Counted from the stretch's first letter, positions 18,306 to 27,703 are shown. The stretch: 64,000 nucleotides of DNA from Rhizobium sp. (GCA_003527225.1 DPXQ01000005.1:36683-100682); one strand, 5' to 3'. Translations and numbers: made by a program. The notes: generated from the letters alone by a model not told the origin.

Positions 18306-19177
18306 CACACCCGATTGACCGTGTTGCGTCCGAACAGGCCTTGCGGCATGGCGAAGAGGACGGCGAGGATTACGACGAATGCAACGGCATCCTTGTATTG
18401 GGAACTGATAAACCCGGCCGTCAGCGCCTCGAAAAGACCGAGCAGGATGCCGCCGACGAGCGCGCCCTTCGGATTGCCCATGCCGCCGAGCATGGCGGCC
18501 GCAAAGCCTTTGAGAGCAAGCGCGATGCCGAGGTCGTAGCTGGTCAGCGTGATCGGGGTGACGAGCACGCCAGCGAGCGCGCCAATGGCCGCCGAAAGTG
18601 CGAAGGACAGGGTCATGACCCAGTTGGTGTTGATCCCGACAAGCTGGGCGGCGAGGCGATTGTTGGAGGTGGCGAGCACCGCCTTGCCGGTGAGAGTACG
18701 GGTGAAGAAGAGCCAGAGTGCCACGAAAACAATGACGGCGCCGGCAATGACCCAAAGGCTCTGCGGCAGGATCGTCGCGGCCAGGATCTGGATCGGCTCG
18801 TCGCCGGTGAATGCCGGGAAGCGATGCAGCTGCTTGTCGAAGACGAGCTGGGTGACACCGCGAATGAAGATCGATGCGCCGATGGTGATGATGATCAGCG
18901 ACACCACGGGAGCACCCCGCGCGGGTCCGATCGCGAGCTTGTTCAAAGCAACACCGATGGCCGCGGTCACCACGATCGCGATCATGGCTGCAAGCGGCAG
19001 CGGCAGGCCGGCGTCGAACGCGAACACCGTGATCATGCCACCCAGCATAACGAACTCGCCTTGGGCGAAATTGACCACGTCCGAGGCGTTGTAGATGATG
19101 GTGAAGCCCAGCGCGACGAGAGCGTAGACTGCGCCGACCGTCAGGCCGGAAAGAAGAAACTGCATCAGTTCAGGCAT
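18305..19177 (-). CDS. livH: Branched-chain-type ABC transporter permease LivH-like
   Basis: A 290-residue permease. The family features are LSGLTVGAVYALVALGFTII, NFAQGEFVMLGGM and the ABC-interaction loop region NNRLAAQLVGIN. I use the ATG at 19177 (MPELMQFLLSG); an in-frame ATG at 19222 would start inside the intercistronic hairpin. It is the first membrane component after the binding-protein gene. Confidence 0.88.
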   Translation of the reverse strand: MPELMQFLLSGLTVGAVYALVALGFTIIYNASDVVNFAQGEFVMLGGMITVFAFDAGLPLPLAAMIAIVVTAAIGVALNKLAIGPARGAPVVSLIIITIGASIFIRGVTQLVFDKQLHRFPAFTGDEPIQILAATILPQSLWVIAGAVIVFVALWLFFTRTLTGKAVLATSNNRLAAQLVGINTNWVMTLSFALSAAIGALAGVLVTPITLTSYDLGIALALKGFAAAMLGGMGNPKGALVGGILLGLFEALTAGFISSQYKDAVAFVVILAVLFAMPQGLFGRNTVNRV

Positions 19178-19209
19178 CGAAGACCCCACTGTGGCCGAAC
19201 ATTTTTGAG

Positions 19210-19240
19210 GCGGAGTCTGCATGTCGCATGCAGGCTCCGC
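19210..19240 (-). repeat. 14-bp-arm intercistronic stem-loop between livK and livH
   Basis: GCGGAGTCTGCATG and CATGCAGGCTCCGC form a hairpin with a TCG loop and a single non-Watson-Crick pair. There is no T-run in the direction of transcription. It probably protects the upstream binding-protein message or partly terminates, giving excess binding protein over permease, a common arrangement. Confidence 0.6.
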
Positions 19241-19279
19241 GCCAATGCCATCGTCCCGCGAACGGGGCGATTCGGGTGC

Positions 19280-20422
19280 TTACTCGATGATGGTCCAGCC
19301 ACCGTTCTTGATCTCGAGCATACGGAATGCCGAGAGATCGAGGCCGAGGTGATCTTCCGCCTTCATCGTGACGACACCGGTGGTGCCGACTAGGCCGGAC
19401 GTGGATTCGATCGCATCGCGGATCGCTTGCGGCTCTGCGGAACCGGCACGTCCGATCGCATCGACCAGGATGCGGAATGCGTCATGGGCATAGCCACCGA
19501 AAGTCGAGACGGCAGAACCAGTCTTCTTCTCGTAAGCCGTTTTGTAGGCCATCACGACCGGCTTCTGGGGATCACCATCCGCCAGGATGCCGGCAACCAG
19601 CAGCGCGGTACCAGGCAGGCGCACGCCTTCGGCAGCCTTCGCACCGGCGAGTTCGATAAAGCCGTCGGAGGCAACACCATGGGACTGATAGAGCGGCAGG
19701 CCGACTGCCAGCTGCGAATAGTTGCGCGTGACGATCGACGGCCCTTGGCCGAACCCGGGATTGAGTACGGCCTGCACGCCGGCCGCACCCTTGATGTTGG
19801 TCAACTGGGGCGTCATGTCCGCATCCTGCGGACCATAGGTCTCGTCGGCAACGATCTCGATGCCGTAGTCACCGGCAACGGCGACGCACTGCTTGTGCAT
19901 CGAGGCGCCGAAGCCGTCGGTGCCGGAGATCACGCCGATCTTGCTGATCGCGTTCTTCTTCATGTCTTCGAAGATCTTCTGGCAAGCCATGCGGTCGGTA
20001 TGCGGGGTCTTGAAGACCCAGTGCTTGACCGGATCGATGATTTCGATCGCGCCGGCGAGCGAGATGAACGGAACTTCGGAGTCCTCGGCGACCGGAATGA
20101 TCGACATGGTCGTGCCCGTGGTCGTGCCGCCGATGATCGCCACTACTTCGTCGTCCTCGACGAGGCGGGTCGCGAAGGTGCGCGCCTTGTTCGGGTCGCC
20201 GCCGTCGTCATAGAGAACGAGCTTGAGCGGTTCACCGTTGACGCCGCCGGCGGCATTGATCTCTTCCACCAGCATTTCAAGCGTCTTGGCTTCCGGGTCG
20301 CCGAGGAATGAGGCGGGGCCGGTTGCCGATACGGTGGCGCCGATCTTGATCTCGGCCTGGGCGGCAGTTGCAATACCCAATGCCATGAGCGTGGCGAGTG
20401 CGGTAGTCGTTGTCGTTTTCAT
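19280..20422 (-). CDS. livK: Periplasmic substrate-binding protein of the Liv-type transporter
   Basis: A 380-residue type I periplasmic-binding protein with a signal peptide ending ...ATAAQA before EIKIGATVSATGPASFLG. GGVNGEPLKLVLYDDGGDPN and SEVPFISLAGAIEII follow the LivK/aromatic-acid-binding pattern. The start at 20422 has a GGAGGAG ribosome site upstream. It stands 38 bases after paaN in one operon. Similar proteins in aromatic-degradation clusters bind benzoate, 4-hydroxybenzoate or phenylacetate derivatives. Phenylacetate is my preferred ligand, by context only. Confidence 0.85.
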   Translation of the reverse strand: MKTTTTTALATLMALGIATAAQAEIKIGATVSATGPASFLGDPEAKTLEMLVEEINAAGGVNGEPLKLVLYDDGGDPNKARTFATRLVEDDEVVAIIGGTTTGTTMSIIPVAEDSEVPFISLAGAIEIIDPVKHWVFKTPHTDRMACQKIFEDMKKNAISKIGVISGTDGFGASMHKQCVAVAGDYGIEIVADETYGPQDADMTPQLTNIKGAAGVQAVLNPGFGQGPSIVTRNYSQLAVGLPLYQSHGVASDGFIELAGAKAAEGVRLPGTALLVAGILADGDPQKPVVMAYKTAYEKKTGSAVSTFGGYAHDAFRILVDAIGRAGSAEPQAIRDAIESTSGLVGTTGVVTMKAEDHLGLDLSAFRMLEIKNGGWTIIE

Positions 20423-20460
20423 TATGTCTCCTCCCTGAGAACGTTGAATAAAGAAGTCGA

Positions 20461-22113
20461 TTACGCCGCTTTCGGGCGGCGCCACATCGCCAGCCGGAAC
20501 CGGTTGGCGACGAAGGCAGTATCGGTCAAGCTGGCATTCCCGGCGGGGTTGCCCCCGGTGACGTGAAAATCGGAGAATGCAGCGGACTGATTGACGAAGA
20601 TGTTGCCGGTCAGGTTGATCGACAGGTTGACGCCGGCGCGGGCAAAGGCCTTGACCGCATGGGCGATGCGCGTCTCGTCCGTGTCGTAGAGCGCGGCAGT
20701 GATTGCGCCCTTGCGGCGGGCAAGGCTGGCTGCAGCATCGATGCCCGCTTCGGCGCGGTCGACCGCGACAATGAAGGCTACGGGTCCGAAGCACTCATCT
20801 TCGTGAACCGTCGTTTCGGCGGCGTCGACTGCGACAATTAACGGGGTCGCGCTGCTGCCGCTGGCAAGCGGCTGCGAATCGCGCACTATGCGGCCGAAGC
20901 TGCGGGCCTTGTCGACCCGCGCAAGCGTCGCCGGATTGGCGATCGCGCCACAGACGCCTGAAGCACGGGCCGGATCGCTCAGCAGCGCATCCACAGCCGC
21001 GCCGATCGCGGTCGCGACCTCATCAAAACTCTTGTGTCCTTCATCCGTCGAAATGCCGGTTTGCGGGACGAAGATGTCCTGCGGGGCGGTGCACATCTGG
21101 CCGGAATAGAGCGAAAGCGAAAACGCGATGTTGGCGCACATCCCGGCAAAGTCATCGGTCGCAGCTACGACGATCGAGTTCACGCCAGCTTCCTCGGTAA
21201 ACACCTGGGCGGAGCGCGCATTGTCGCGCACCCATTCGCCAAAGGCGCTGGAGCCGGTGTAGTCGATGATCCCGATGTCGGGATGGGTGACCAACTCTTT
21301 GGTAATCTCGGCGCCCGCCTGATCGACCGCAAGCAGGACGACGTCAGCCGGAAAGCCAGCTTCGGCCAGGACCTCGCGCGCCACCTTCACGGTCAAAGCA
21401 AGTGGCAGGATGGCGCCAGGATGTGGCTTGACGATTACGGTGTTGCCGGTGACAATGCTCGCAAACAGACCCGGATAAGTGTTCCAGGTCGGGAAGGTCT
21501 GACAACCGATGGCGAGCGCAACACCGCGCGGCACGACCTGCCAGTTCTTTTCCAGAACGATCGACGGCGCTTTGCCCTGCGGCTTTTCCCAGGTTGCCTG
21601 GCCCGGCGTACGGGTCATTTCCAGCCATGCGGTGGCGACCGCCTCAAGACCACGGTCCTGGGCATGCGGACCACCGGCCTGGAAGGCCATCGGAAAGGCC
21701 TGTCCAGTCGTATGCATGACGGCATTGGCCATTTCAAAGCTGATGCGGTTGAGGCGTGTCAGGATTTCGAGGCAAACACCAACGCGCAGTTCCGGCGAGG
21801 CATCGGCCCAGGCGTCGCCGGCCGCCTTGGAGGCGGAAACGAGCGTCGCCGCATCGCTTGCCGGATAGAGAATGTTTAGGTCGAGCCCCCACGGCGACTT
21901 CTCGGAGCCGAGGCGCCTTTCGTCGGGGTGACCGGGAAGTTCGAACTGTGTGCCAAGGAGGGCCTTGAAGGAAGCCTCGCCATCGTCCTTGGCGGTCTCG
22001 CCATAGATCTTGCCGCTTGGAATTTCCGGAAACGGCGACCAGAAGCCCCGTTCGGACAAGGCTTTGACAGCCGCTTCCAACAGACCGCGATGGCGGGCGA
22101 ACAAGTCGTCCAT
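20461..22113 (-). CDS. paaN: Phenylacetic acid degradation protein PaaN (aldehyde dehydrogenase family)
   Basis: A 550-residue aldehyde-dehydrogenase-like protein of the PaaN family. The N-terminus (HRGLLEAAVKALSERGFWSP and IYGE) is diagnostic of PaaN. Later come VVPRGVALAIGCQTFPTWNT, the glutamate region VFTEEAGVNS and the catalytic-cysteine region LYSGQMCTAPQDIFVP. It has no MaoC hydratase domain, unlike the separate PaaZ encoded at 25569-27632. Its step in the pathway is not settled in general: it may oxidise a pathway aldehyde or detoxify a side product. It is the first gene of the minus-strand paaN-liv-hydratase operon and is divergent from paaG. Confidence 0.85.
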   Translation of the reverse strand: MDDLFARHRGLLEAAVKALSERGFWSPFPEIPSGKIYGETAKDDGEASFKALLGTQFELPGHPDERRLGSEKSPWGLDLNILYPASDAATLVSASKAAGDAWADASPELRVGVCLEILTRLNRISFEMANAVMHTTGQAFPMAFQAGGPHAQDRGLEAVATAWLEMTRTPGQATWEKPQGKAPSIVLEKNWQVVPRGVALAIGCQTFPTWNTYPGLFASIVTGNTVIVKPHPGAILPLALTVKVAREVLAEAGFPADVVLLAVDQAGAEITKELVTHPDIGIIDYTGSSAFGEWVRDNARSAQVFTEEAGVNSIVVAATDDFAGMCANIAFSLSLYSGQMCTAPQDIFVPQTGISTDEGHKSFDEVATAIGAAVDALLSDPARASGVCGAIANPATLARVDKARSFGRIVRDSQPLASGSSATPLIVAVDAAETTVHEDECFGPVAFIVAVDRAEAGIDAAASLARRKGAITAALYDTDETRIAHAVKAFARAGVNLSINLTGNIFVNQSAAFSDFHVTGGNPAGNASLTDTAFVANRFRLAMWRRPKAA

Positions 22114-22144
22114 GGCAATTTCCTCCCTCTGCTGCGCTTTATCA

Positions 22145-22160
22145 TTGACCGTCCGGTCGG
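22145..22160. promoter_or_regulatory. Candidate PaaR operator in the paaN/paaG divergent region
   Basis: TTGACCGTCCGGTCGG contains the perfect inverted repeat GACCG-N2-CGGTC. It matches 14 of 16 positions of the sequence before paaJ (minus strand of 32731-32746, TTGACCGATCGGTTGG). It lies 32 bases upstream of paaN and 62 upstream of paaG, so one site could control both operons. Confidence 0.7.
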
Positions 22161-22221
22161 TTTATGCAAGATCTTTTTGCGGCCCCCGGGAAATTTTGGA
22201 GCGGGGAAGAGGGAGAGAGCG

Positions 22222-23016
22222 ATGCACCAATCCGACACCGTTCTGGTGACGATGGATCACGGCGTTCTGCGGTTGACGCTGAACCGTCCGGACAAACTCA
22301 ATTCGTTCAACGAAGAGATGCACATCGCCTTGCGCGCAGCGCTGCAGCGCGCCCATGACGATGCCGCGGTGCGCGCAATCTTGCTGACCGGCGCCGGCCG
22401 CGGCTTCTCTGCCGGTCAGGATCTGGGCGATCGCGATCCGCGCCAGAGCGGTCCTGCTCCCGATCTCGGCCACACGCTCGAAACCTTCTACAATCCGACG
22501 CTGCGGCTGATCCGTTCGCTGGAAAAGCCGGTCATCTGTGCGGTCAACGGCGTGGCGGCCGGCGCCGGCGCCAATATCGCCTTTGCCTGCGATATCGTTC
22601 TGGCCGCCCGGTCGGCGAAGTTCATCCAGGCCTTCGCAAAGATAGGCCTCATTCCCGATGCCGGTGGCAGCTGGAACCTTGCCCGTATTCTCGGCGAACC
22701 GCGCGCCAAGGCGCTGGCCATGACGGCCGAGCCGCTGATGGCCGAACGCGCCGCCGAATGGGGATTGATCTGGAAAGCGGTCGATGACGACCAGTTGCTC
22801 GGCGAGGCCGAGACGCTCGCCCGCTCGCTGGCCGAAGGCGCGACACGAGGCCTTGGCCTTACCAAGCGGCTCATTCAGGCCGCCGCCACCAACAGCCTCG
22901 ATGATCAGCTCGACATGGAGCGCGACTGCCAGCGCGAAGCCGGCCGGACGAGCGATTATGCCGAAGGCGTCACCGCCTTCCTCGAAAAGCGCAAGCCGGA
23001 GTTTTCGGGCAAATGA
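22222..23016 (+). CDS. paaG: 1,2-epoxyphenylacetyl-CoA isomerase PaaG (crotonase family)
   Basis: A 264-residue crotonase that isomerises ring-1,2-epoxyphenylacetyl-CoA to the oxepin form. LNRPDKLNSFNEEMH, GRGFSAGQDLGDRD, NGVAAGAGANIAFACD and KIGLIPDAGGSWNLAR match PaaG closely; the aspartate in PDAGG is typical of this isomerase in place of the second hydratase glutamate. The ATG at 22222 follows a GGGAGAG ribosome site. Longer frames begin inside the promoter region. It is the first gene of paaG-paaI-paaK-paaR, and paaI begins within its stop codon (ATGA). Confidence 0.9.
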   Translation: MHQSDTVLVTMDHGVLRLTLNRPDKLNSFNEEMHIALRAALQRAHDDAAVRAILLTGAGRGFSAGQDLGDRDPRQSGPAPDLGHTLETFYNPTLRLIRSLEKPVICAVNGVAAGAGANIAFACDIVLAARSAKFIQAFAKIGLIPDAGGSWNLARILGEPRAKALAMTAEPLMAERAAEWGLIWKAVDDDQLLGEAETLARSLAEGATRGLGLTKRLIQAAATNSLDDQLDMERDCQREAGRTSDYAEGVTAFLEKRKPEFSGK

Positions 23017-23450
23017 CCATGAACGCACAGGAAATGGCCGAGGCTTGCGCCAACGCCATGTGGGACCTCGACACTGCATCGCAGAATCTCGGGATGCGCA
23101 TCGAGCATATCGCGCCGGGACAGGCGACACTGTCGATGGAGATCACCAAATTGATGTCCAACGGCCATGGCAACTGTCATGGCGGATACATTTTCACGCT
23201 CGCCGACAGCGCCTTTGCCTTTGCCTGCAACGGTTACAATCAGCTGACGGTCGCTCAGAACTGCTCGATTACCTATATCAGTCCCGGAAGGATCGGTGAT
23301 CGGTTGACTGCGGAGGCCCGCGAGATCTCGCGCAAGGGCCGGTCCGGGATTTACGATATTCGCATTTCAAATCAGAACGGCGACCTTGTCGCCGAGTTTC
23401 GCGGCCTGTCGCGGACGGTGAAGGGCACTCATCTGCCCGATCCCGCCTGA
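23013..23450 (+). CDS. paaI: Acyl-CoA thioesterase PaaI
   Basis: A 145-residue hotdog-fold thioesterase. NCHGGYIFTLADSAFAFACN is the PaaI signature, with the conserved aspartate in the long helix. The family hydrolyses dead-end ring-hydroxylated phenylacetyl-CoA species and returns CoA. It overlaps the paaG stop by four bases and is followed 27 bases later by paaK. Confidence 0.92.
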   Translation: MTMNAQEMAEACANAMWDLDTASQNLGMRIEHIAPGQATLSMEITKLMSNGHGNCHGGYIFTLADSAFAFACNGYNQLTVAQNCSITYISPGRIGDRLTAEAREISRKGRSGIYDIRISNQNGDLVAEFRGLSRTVKGTHLPDPA

Positions 23451-23477
23451 ACCATTAAGCCTTCGAGGGAGGAAATC

Positions 23478-24788
23478 ATGCTCGACTTTGTACCCCGTCC
23501 CCAAGATCTGGACCCGATCGAAATCGCCTCGCGGGACGAAATCTCGGCGCTCCAGTTTCACCGGATGAAGCGCTCCCTGAAGCACTCCTACGAAAACTCG
23601 CCGTTCTATCGTAAGCGATTCGACGAGCACGGTGTCCATCCGGAAGATCTCAAGACCCTTTCGGACCTCTCCAAGTTCCCCTTCACCACGAAGACCGACC
23701 TGCGCGACACCTACCCCTTCGGCATGTTCGCCGTTCCGAGGGAAAATCTTGTCCGTATCCACGGCTCTTCCGGCACCACCGGCAAGCCGACGGTCGTCGG
23801 CTACACCAAGCATGACATCGATGTGTGGGCCGACGTCGTTGCCCGCTCGATCCGGGCATCCGGCGGACGTCCCGGCGACATCGTGCATGTCGCCTATGGC
23901 TACGGCCTGTTCACTGGCGGCCTCGGCGCTCATTACGGCGCCGAGCGCCTTGGCTGCACGGTCGTGCCGATCTCGGGAGGCATGACCGAGCGGCAGGTCA
24001 CGCTGATGAACGACTTCAAGCCGCGTATCATCATGGTGACGCCGTCCTACATGCTCTCTATTCTCGACGAGTTCCGTCGCCAGGGCATCGACCCGCGCGA
24101 AAGCTCGATCGAGGTCGGCATTTTCGGTGCGGAACCCTGGACCAACGCGATGCGCAGCGAGATCGAGCAGGCATTCAACATGCATGCCGTCGACATCTAT
24201 GGCCTCTCCGAGGTCATGGGGCCGGGGGTCGCCAACGAATGCGTGGAAACCAAGGACGGGCTGCACGTCTGGGAAGACCATTTCTATCCGGAAATCATCG
24301 ATCCGGTGACGGGTGCTGTGCTGCCGGATGGCGAGCTCGGCGAACTCGTCTTCACGACGTTGACCAAGGAAGGTCTGCCGATGGTGCGCTACCGCACCCG
24401 CGACCTGACCCGCCTTCTGCCGGGCACGGCGCGCTCGATGCGGCGCATCGAGAAGATCACCGGCCGTAGCGACGACATGATCATTCTGCGGGGCGTCAAC
24501 GTCTTCCCGACCCAGATCGAGGAGCAGATCCTCAAATGCGGCGGACTTGCCCCGCATTTCCAGATCGAGCTGACGCGTGTCGGTCGGATGGACAACATGA
24601 CCGTCCACGTCGAATGCGCCGCCAATTTCACCGATGCGGCGGCGCGCGCCCAGTCGGCCAAGGAACTGGCCCATCACATCAAGAGCGTCGTCGGCATCAC
24701 CACCAAGATCGAGGTCAGGGATCCGACCTCGATCGCCCGGTCGGAAGGCAAGGCGAAGCGTGTTGTGGATAACCGCCCGAAGACCTGA
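23478..24788 (+). CDS. paaK: Phenylacetate-CoA ligase
   Basis: A 436-residue AMP-forming ligase that activates phenylacetate with ATP and CoA. The P-loop SSGTTGKPTVVGYT, the aryl-acid region FGAEPWTNAMR, YGLSEVMGPGVA and the C-terminal hinge region GRSDDMIILRGVNVFPTQIE are all present, and the length is standard. The start has a GGGAGGA ribosome site about 6 bases upstream. It provides the first pathway step and is transcribed ahead of paaR. Confidence 0.95.
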   Translation: MLDFVPRPQDLDPIEIASRDEISALQFHRMKRSLKHSYENSPFYRKRFDEHGVHPEDLKTLSDLSKFPFTTKTDLRDTYPFGMFAVPRENLVRIHGSSGTTGKPTVVGYTKHDIDVWADVVARSIRASGGRPGDIVHVAYGYGLFTGGLGAHYGAERLGCTVVPISGGMTERQVTLMNDFKPRIIMVTPSYMLSILDEFRRQGIDPRESSIEVGIFGAEPWTNAMRSEIEQAFNMHAVDIYGLSEVMGPGVANECVETKDGLHVWEDHFYPEIIDPVTGAVLPDGELGELVFTTLTKEGLPMVRYRTRDLTRLLPGTARSMRRIEKITGRSDDMIILRGVNVFPTQIEEQILKCGGLAPHFQIELTRVGRMDNMTVHVECAANFTDAAARAQSAKELAHHIKSVVGITTKIEVRDPTSIARSEGKAKRVVDNRPKT

Positions 24789-24884
24789 ACGGCCACCCGT
24801 GACAGGTCAAAGGCATACGTCGTAGTTGGAGAGAGGCAGATATGCCTCCCTTTTGCAGGCGTTTTGCAAGCAGGAAGCAAGAAC

Positions 24885-25484
24885 ATGGCTCGCACCCGGG
24901 CAAACGATTTTGAGGAGAAACGGCGCGGCATTCTCGACAATGCCGCCGCAGTGTTTGCCGAGCAGGGCATGGAAAAGGCCTCCATGTCCCAGATCGCCAC
25001 CCATTCAAGCGTGTCCAAGGCACTGCTGTATCACTACTACCCCAGCAAGGATGCGCTGATCTACGCGATCATCATCACTCATCTGGAAGAACTCGACCAG
25101 GCGATCCACGCTGCCGACGTCCCGGATGAGGCTCCGGAGAAGCGGCTTCGGCGGCTGGTCGGGGTGGTGCTTGAGAACTATCGCGGCGCTGACAACCAGC
25201 ACAAGGTGCAGCTCAACGCGACATCCGCCCTGTCCGATGAGCAGAAGGCCGGCATCACCGCGATCGAACGGCGTATCGTGCGCCGCTTTTCGAACCTGCT
25301 CAGGGAAATCAATCCCGAACTCGACAGCAAGGAGAGGCCCCTCCTGATGCCCGTCACCATGTCGCTATTCGGCATGATGAACTGGGTCTACATGTGGTTC
25401 CGCGATGGCGGTCGCATCACGCGGGAAGACTATGCGGATGTGGCGACGACCCTGATTCTCGAAGGCATCAAGGCGGTTCGCTGA
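24885..25484 (+). CDS. paaR: TetR-family regulator, probably PaaR
   Basis: A 199-residue TetR repressor. The N-terminal helix-turn-helix is clear (RRGILDNAAAVFAEQGMEK, then HSSVSKALLYHYYPSKDAL), and a ligand domain follows. The ATG at 24885 has an AGGAAG ribosome site; the frame opens slightly upstream at 24864. It lies 96 bases after paaK and converges with paaZ. TetR-type PaaR proteins control phenylacetate genes in some bacteria and respond to phenylacetyl-CoA. The paired GACCG-N2-CGGTC-like sites in this cluster are the natural candidates for its operators. PaaX is encoded 7 kb away, so there are two local regulators. Confidence 0.8.
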   Translation: MARTRANDFEEKRRGILDNAAAVFAEQGMEKASMSQIATHSSVSKALLYHYYPSKDALIYAIIITHLEELDQAIHAADVPDEAPEKRLRRLVGVVLENYRGADNQHKVQLNATSALSDEQKAGITAIERRIVRRFSNLLREINPELDSKERPLLMPVTMSLFGMMNWVYMWFRDGGRITREDYADVATTLILEGIKAVR

Positions 25485-25568
25485 CCCCGGTCCCTCACCC
25501 TTCATTCCTCCTTCGTTCGTCTTCGAACCGACGGCCGGCTAACGCCCGCCGTCGGTTCTCGTTTGTGG

Positions 25569-27632
25569 TCAGGCCGCGTTCCAGGTCTTGGCGACCATGG
25601 TCAACACGTCATATTGCGCGACGACTGCGCCGTCCTGGTTGGTGACCTGGCAATCCCAGCGCACCTCGCCATGATCGGCATTGGCGCGCGGATTGATCTC
25701 CTTGCAGGTCAGCCGGACCTGCAGCGTGTCGCCCGGATTAACGGGGGTAAGGAAGCGCAGATTGTCGACGCCGTAATTGGCAAGCACCGGACCCGGGTCG
25801 GGGTCGACGAACAGGCCCGCCGCAAAGGAGACGATCAGGTAGCCGTGCGCGACGCGCCCGTCGAAGAACGGATTGGCCTTGGCCGCTGCCTCGTCCATGT
25901 GGGCGTAGAAGGTGTCGCCGGTGAAGCGGGCGAAATGTTCGATGTCGTCGAGCGTCACCGTGCGCTTGGCCGTGACGATCTGATCGCCGATCTTCAGTTC
26001 GGCCAGCGACTTGCGGAACGGATGGACGCTGCTATCGCCGGCACCCGCACCTTCGAGCCAGCGGCCGGTGACCGCCGAAAGAAGCCGCGGCGTACCCTGG
26101 ACCGCCGTGCGCTGCATGTAGTGTTTCACGCCGCGCATGCCGCCCATTTCCTCGCCGCCGCCGGCACGGCCGGGTCCGCCATGCACCAGCCCGGCAAGGG
26201 GCGATCCGTGGCCCGTCGAGGATTTGGCCGAGGCACGGTTTCCGATCAGGACACGGCCATGATAGGGCGCCATGCCGATCACCATTTCTTCGGCGACCTT
26301 CGGATCGTTGGTGAAGACCGAGGCGACCAGTGAACCCTTGCCCTTGTGGGCGAGCGCAATCGCTTCCTCGATCCCTTCATAGGGCATGACCGTGGAGACC
26401 GGCCCGAAGGCTTCGACGTCATGAACGGCGGAGGCCGTAAACGGCTTGTCGCAATAGAGAAGCACGGGATTAAGAAAGGCGCCCTTCTCGGCATCGCCGG
26501 AGAAGACGCGGACATTGTCCGGATCGCCGGCGACGATCTCGGCGTCGGCGGAAAGGTCACGGATGCGTTCGCGCACCTCGTCGCGCTGGGCAAGGCTTGC
26601 CAGCGGTCCCATGCGCACGCCCTCGTCGGCGGGGTTGCCGAGCGCGGTCTTCGACAGGCGATCACCGAGCGCTTCGACCAGGGCCTGGACATGGGCCTTT
26701 GGCGCAATCACACGACGGATCGCCGTGCATTTCTGGCCGGCCTTGGACGTCATCTCGCGCGCCACTTCCTTGACGAAGAGGTCGAATTCCTCCGTACCCG
26801 GCCCGGCATCGGGGCCGAGGATAGACGCGTTCAGGCTGTCGGCCTCCATGGTGAAGCGAACCGAATTGGCAACCACCGCCGGGTGGGACTTCAGCTTGCG
26901 CCCGGTCCAGGCCGAACCAGTGAAGGTCACGGCATCCTGACCCCCGACGTGGTCGAGTAGATCGCCGACCGAGCCGGAAACGAGCTGCAACGCGCCGTCC
27001 GGCAGGATGCCGGTTTCGATGATCCGCCGGACCACGAGTTCGGTGAGGTAGGCGGTCTGGCTCGCCGGCTTGACCAGAGAGGGCACGCCCGCGATCAGCG
27101 TTGGGGCGATCTTTTCCAGCATGCCCCAGACGGGGAAGTTGAATGCGTTGATGTGGACCGCAATACCGTGCAGCGGGGTGAGGATATGCTGGGCGGAAAA
27201 ACTGTTGTCCCTGGAGAGCAGTTCGACATCGCCATCAATCAGCACGCGGGTGTTCGGCAGTTCCCGCCGGGCCTTGGACGAATAGGACAGCATCGTGCCG
27301 ATGCCGCCCTCGATGTCGACCCAGCCGTCGGCGCGGGTGGCGCCGGTCAGGGCGCTCTCGGCGTAGAATTCCTCTTTCATGTCCATCAGGACCTGGCCGA
27401 GGGCTTTCAGCATCTGCGCCCGTTCATGGAACGACAGGGCACGCAAGTTCGGTCCGCCGACCTCGCGGCCGTAGGCGAGTGCGGCGGCAAAATCGATGCC
27501 GGTCGAGTCGATGAATGCGATTGCGGCACCCGTCGAGGCATCGAGCAGCGGAACGCCCTGCTTTTCGCCGGGTGTCCACCGGCCACAGACATAGCTTTCG
27601 AGGCGGCGCGGAACGCGAGCCGAAACATTCAT
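25569..27632 (-). CDS. paaZ: Oxepin-CoA hydrolase / 3-oxo-5,6-dehydrosuberyl-CoA semialdehyde dehydrogenase
   Basis: A 687-residue fusion of an aldehyde dehydrogenase (1 to about 520; catalytic region TSKAGQKCTAIRR and glutamate region RFTMEADSLNAS) with a C-terminal MaoC-like enoyl hydratase (about 540-687; HMDEAAAKANPFFDGRVAHG). The hydratase opens the oxepin ring and the dehydrogenase oxidises the resulting aldehyde, which prevents toxic by-products. It is the last gene of paaJABCDEZ, 71 bases after paaE with a strong hairpin between them, and it converges with paaR. Confidence 0.95.
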   Translation of the reverse strand: MNVSARVPRRLESYVCGRWTPGEKQGVPLLDASTGAAIAFIDSTGIDFAAALAYGREVGGPNLRALSFHERAQMLKALGQVLMDMKEEFYAESALTGATRADGWVDIEGGIGTMLSYSSKARRELPNTRVLIDGDVELLSRDNSFSAQHILTPLHGIAVHINAFNFPVWGMLEKIAPTLIAGVPSLVKPASQTAYLTELVVRRIIETGILPDGALQLVSGSVGDLLDHVGGQDAVTFTGSAWTGRKLKSHPAVVANSVRFTMEADSLNASILGPDAGPGTEEFDLFVKEVAREMTSKAGQKCTAIRRVIAPKAHVQALVEALGDRLSKTALGNPADEGVRMGPLASLAQRDEVRERIRDLSADAEIVAGDPDNVRVFSGDAEKGAFLNPVLLYCDKPFTASAVHDVEAFGPVSTVMPYEGIEEAIALAHKGKGSLVASVFTNDPKVAEEMVIGMAPYHGRVLIGNRASAKSSTGHGSPLAGLVHGGPGRAGGGEEMGGMRGVKHYMQRTAVQGTPRLLSAVTGRWLEGAGAGDSSVHPFRKSLAELKIGDQIVTAKRTVTLDDIEHFARFTGDTFYAHMDEAAAKANPFFDGRVAHGYLIVSFAAGLFVDPDPGPVLANYGVDNLRFLTPVNPGDTLQVRLTCKEINPRANADHGEVRWDCQVTNQDGAVVAQYDVLTMVAKTWNAA

Positions 27633-27670
27633 GAAGTCATCCTTCCTGGATCGGTTTATTCAGTGCGGCC

Positions 27671-27693
27671 GGCGGGGCACCCGTGGCCCCGCC
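27671..27693 (-). repeat. GC-rich stem-loop between paaE and paaZ
   Basis: GGCGGGGC-ACCCGTG-GCCCCGCC is a perfect 8-bp stem in the 71-base intercistronic gap. It has no T-run downstream on the minus strand, so it more likely modulates mRNA processing than ends transcription. Confidence 0.55.
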
Positions 27694-27703
27694 GCCGGGG
27701 AGG

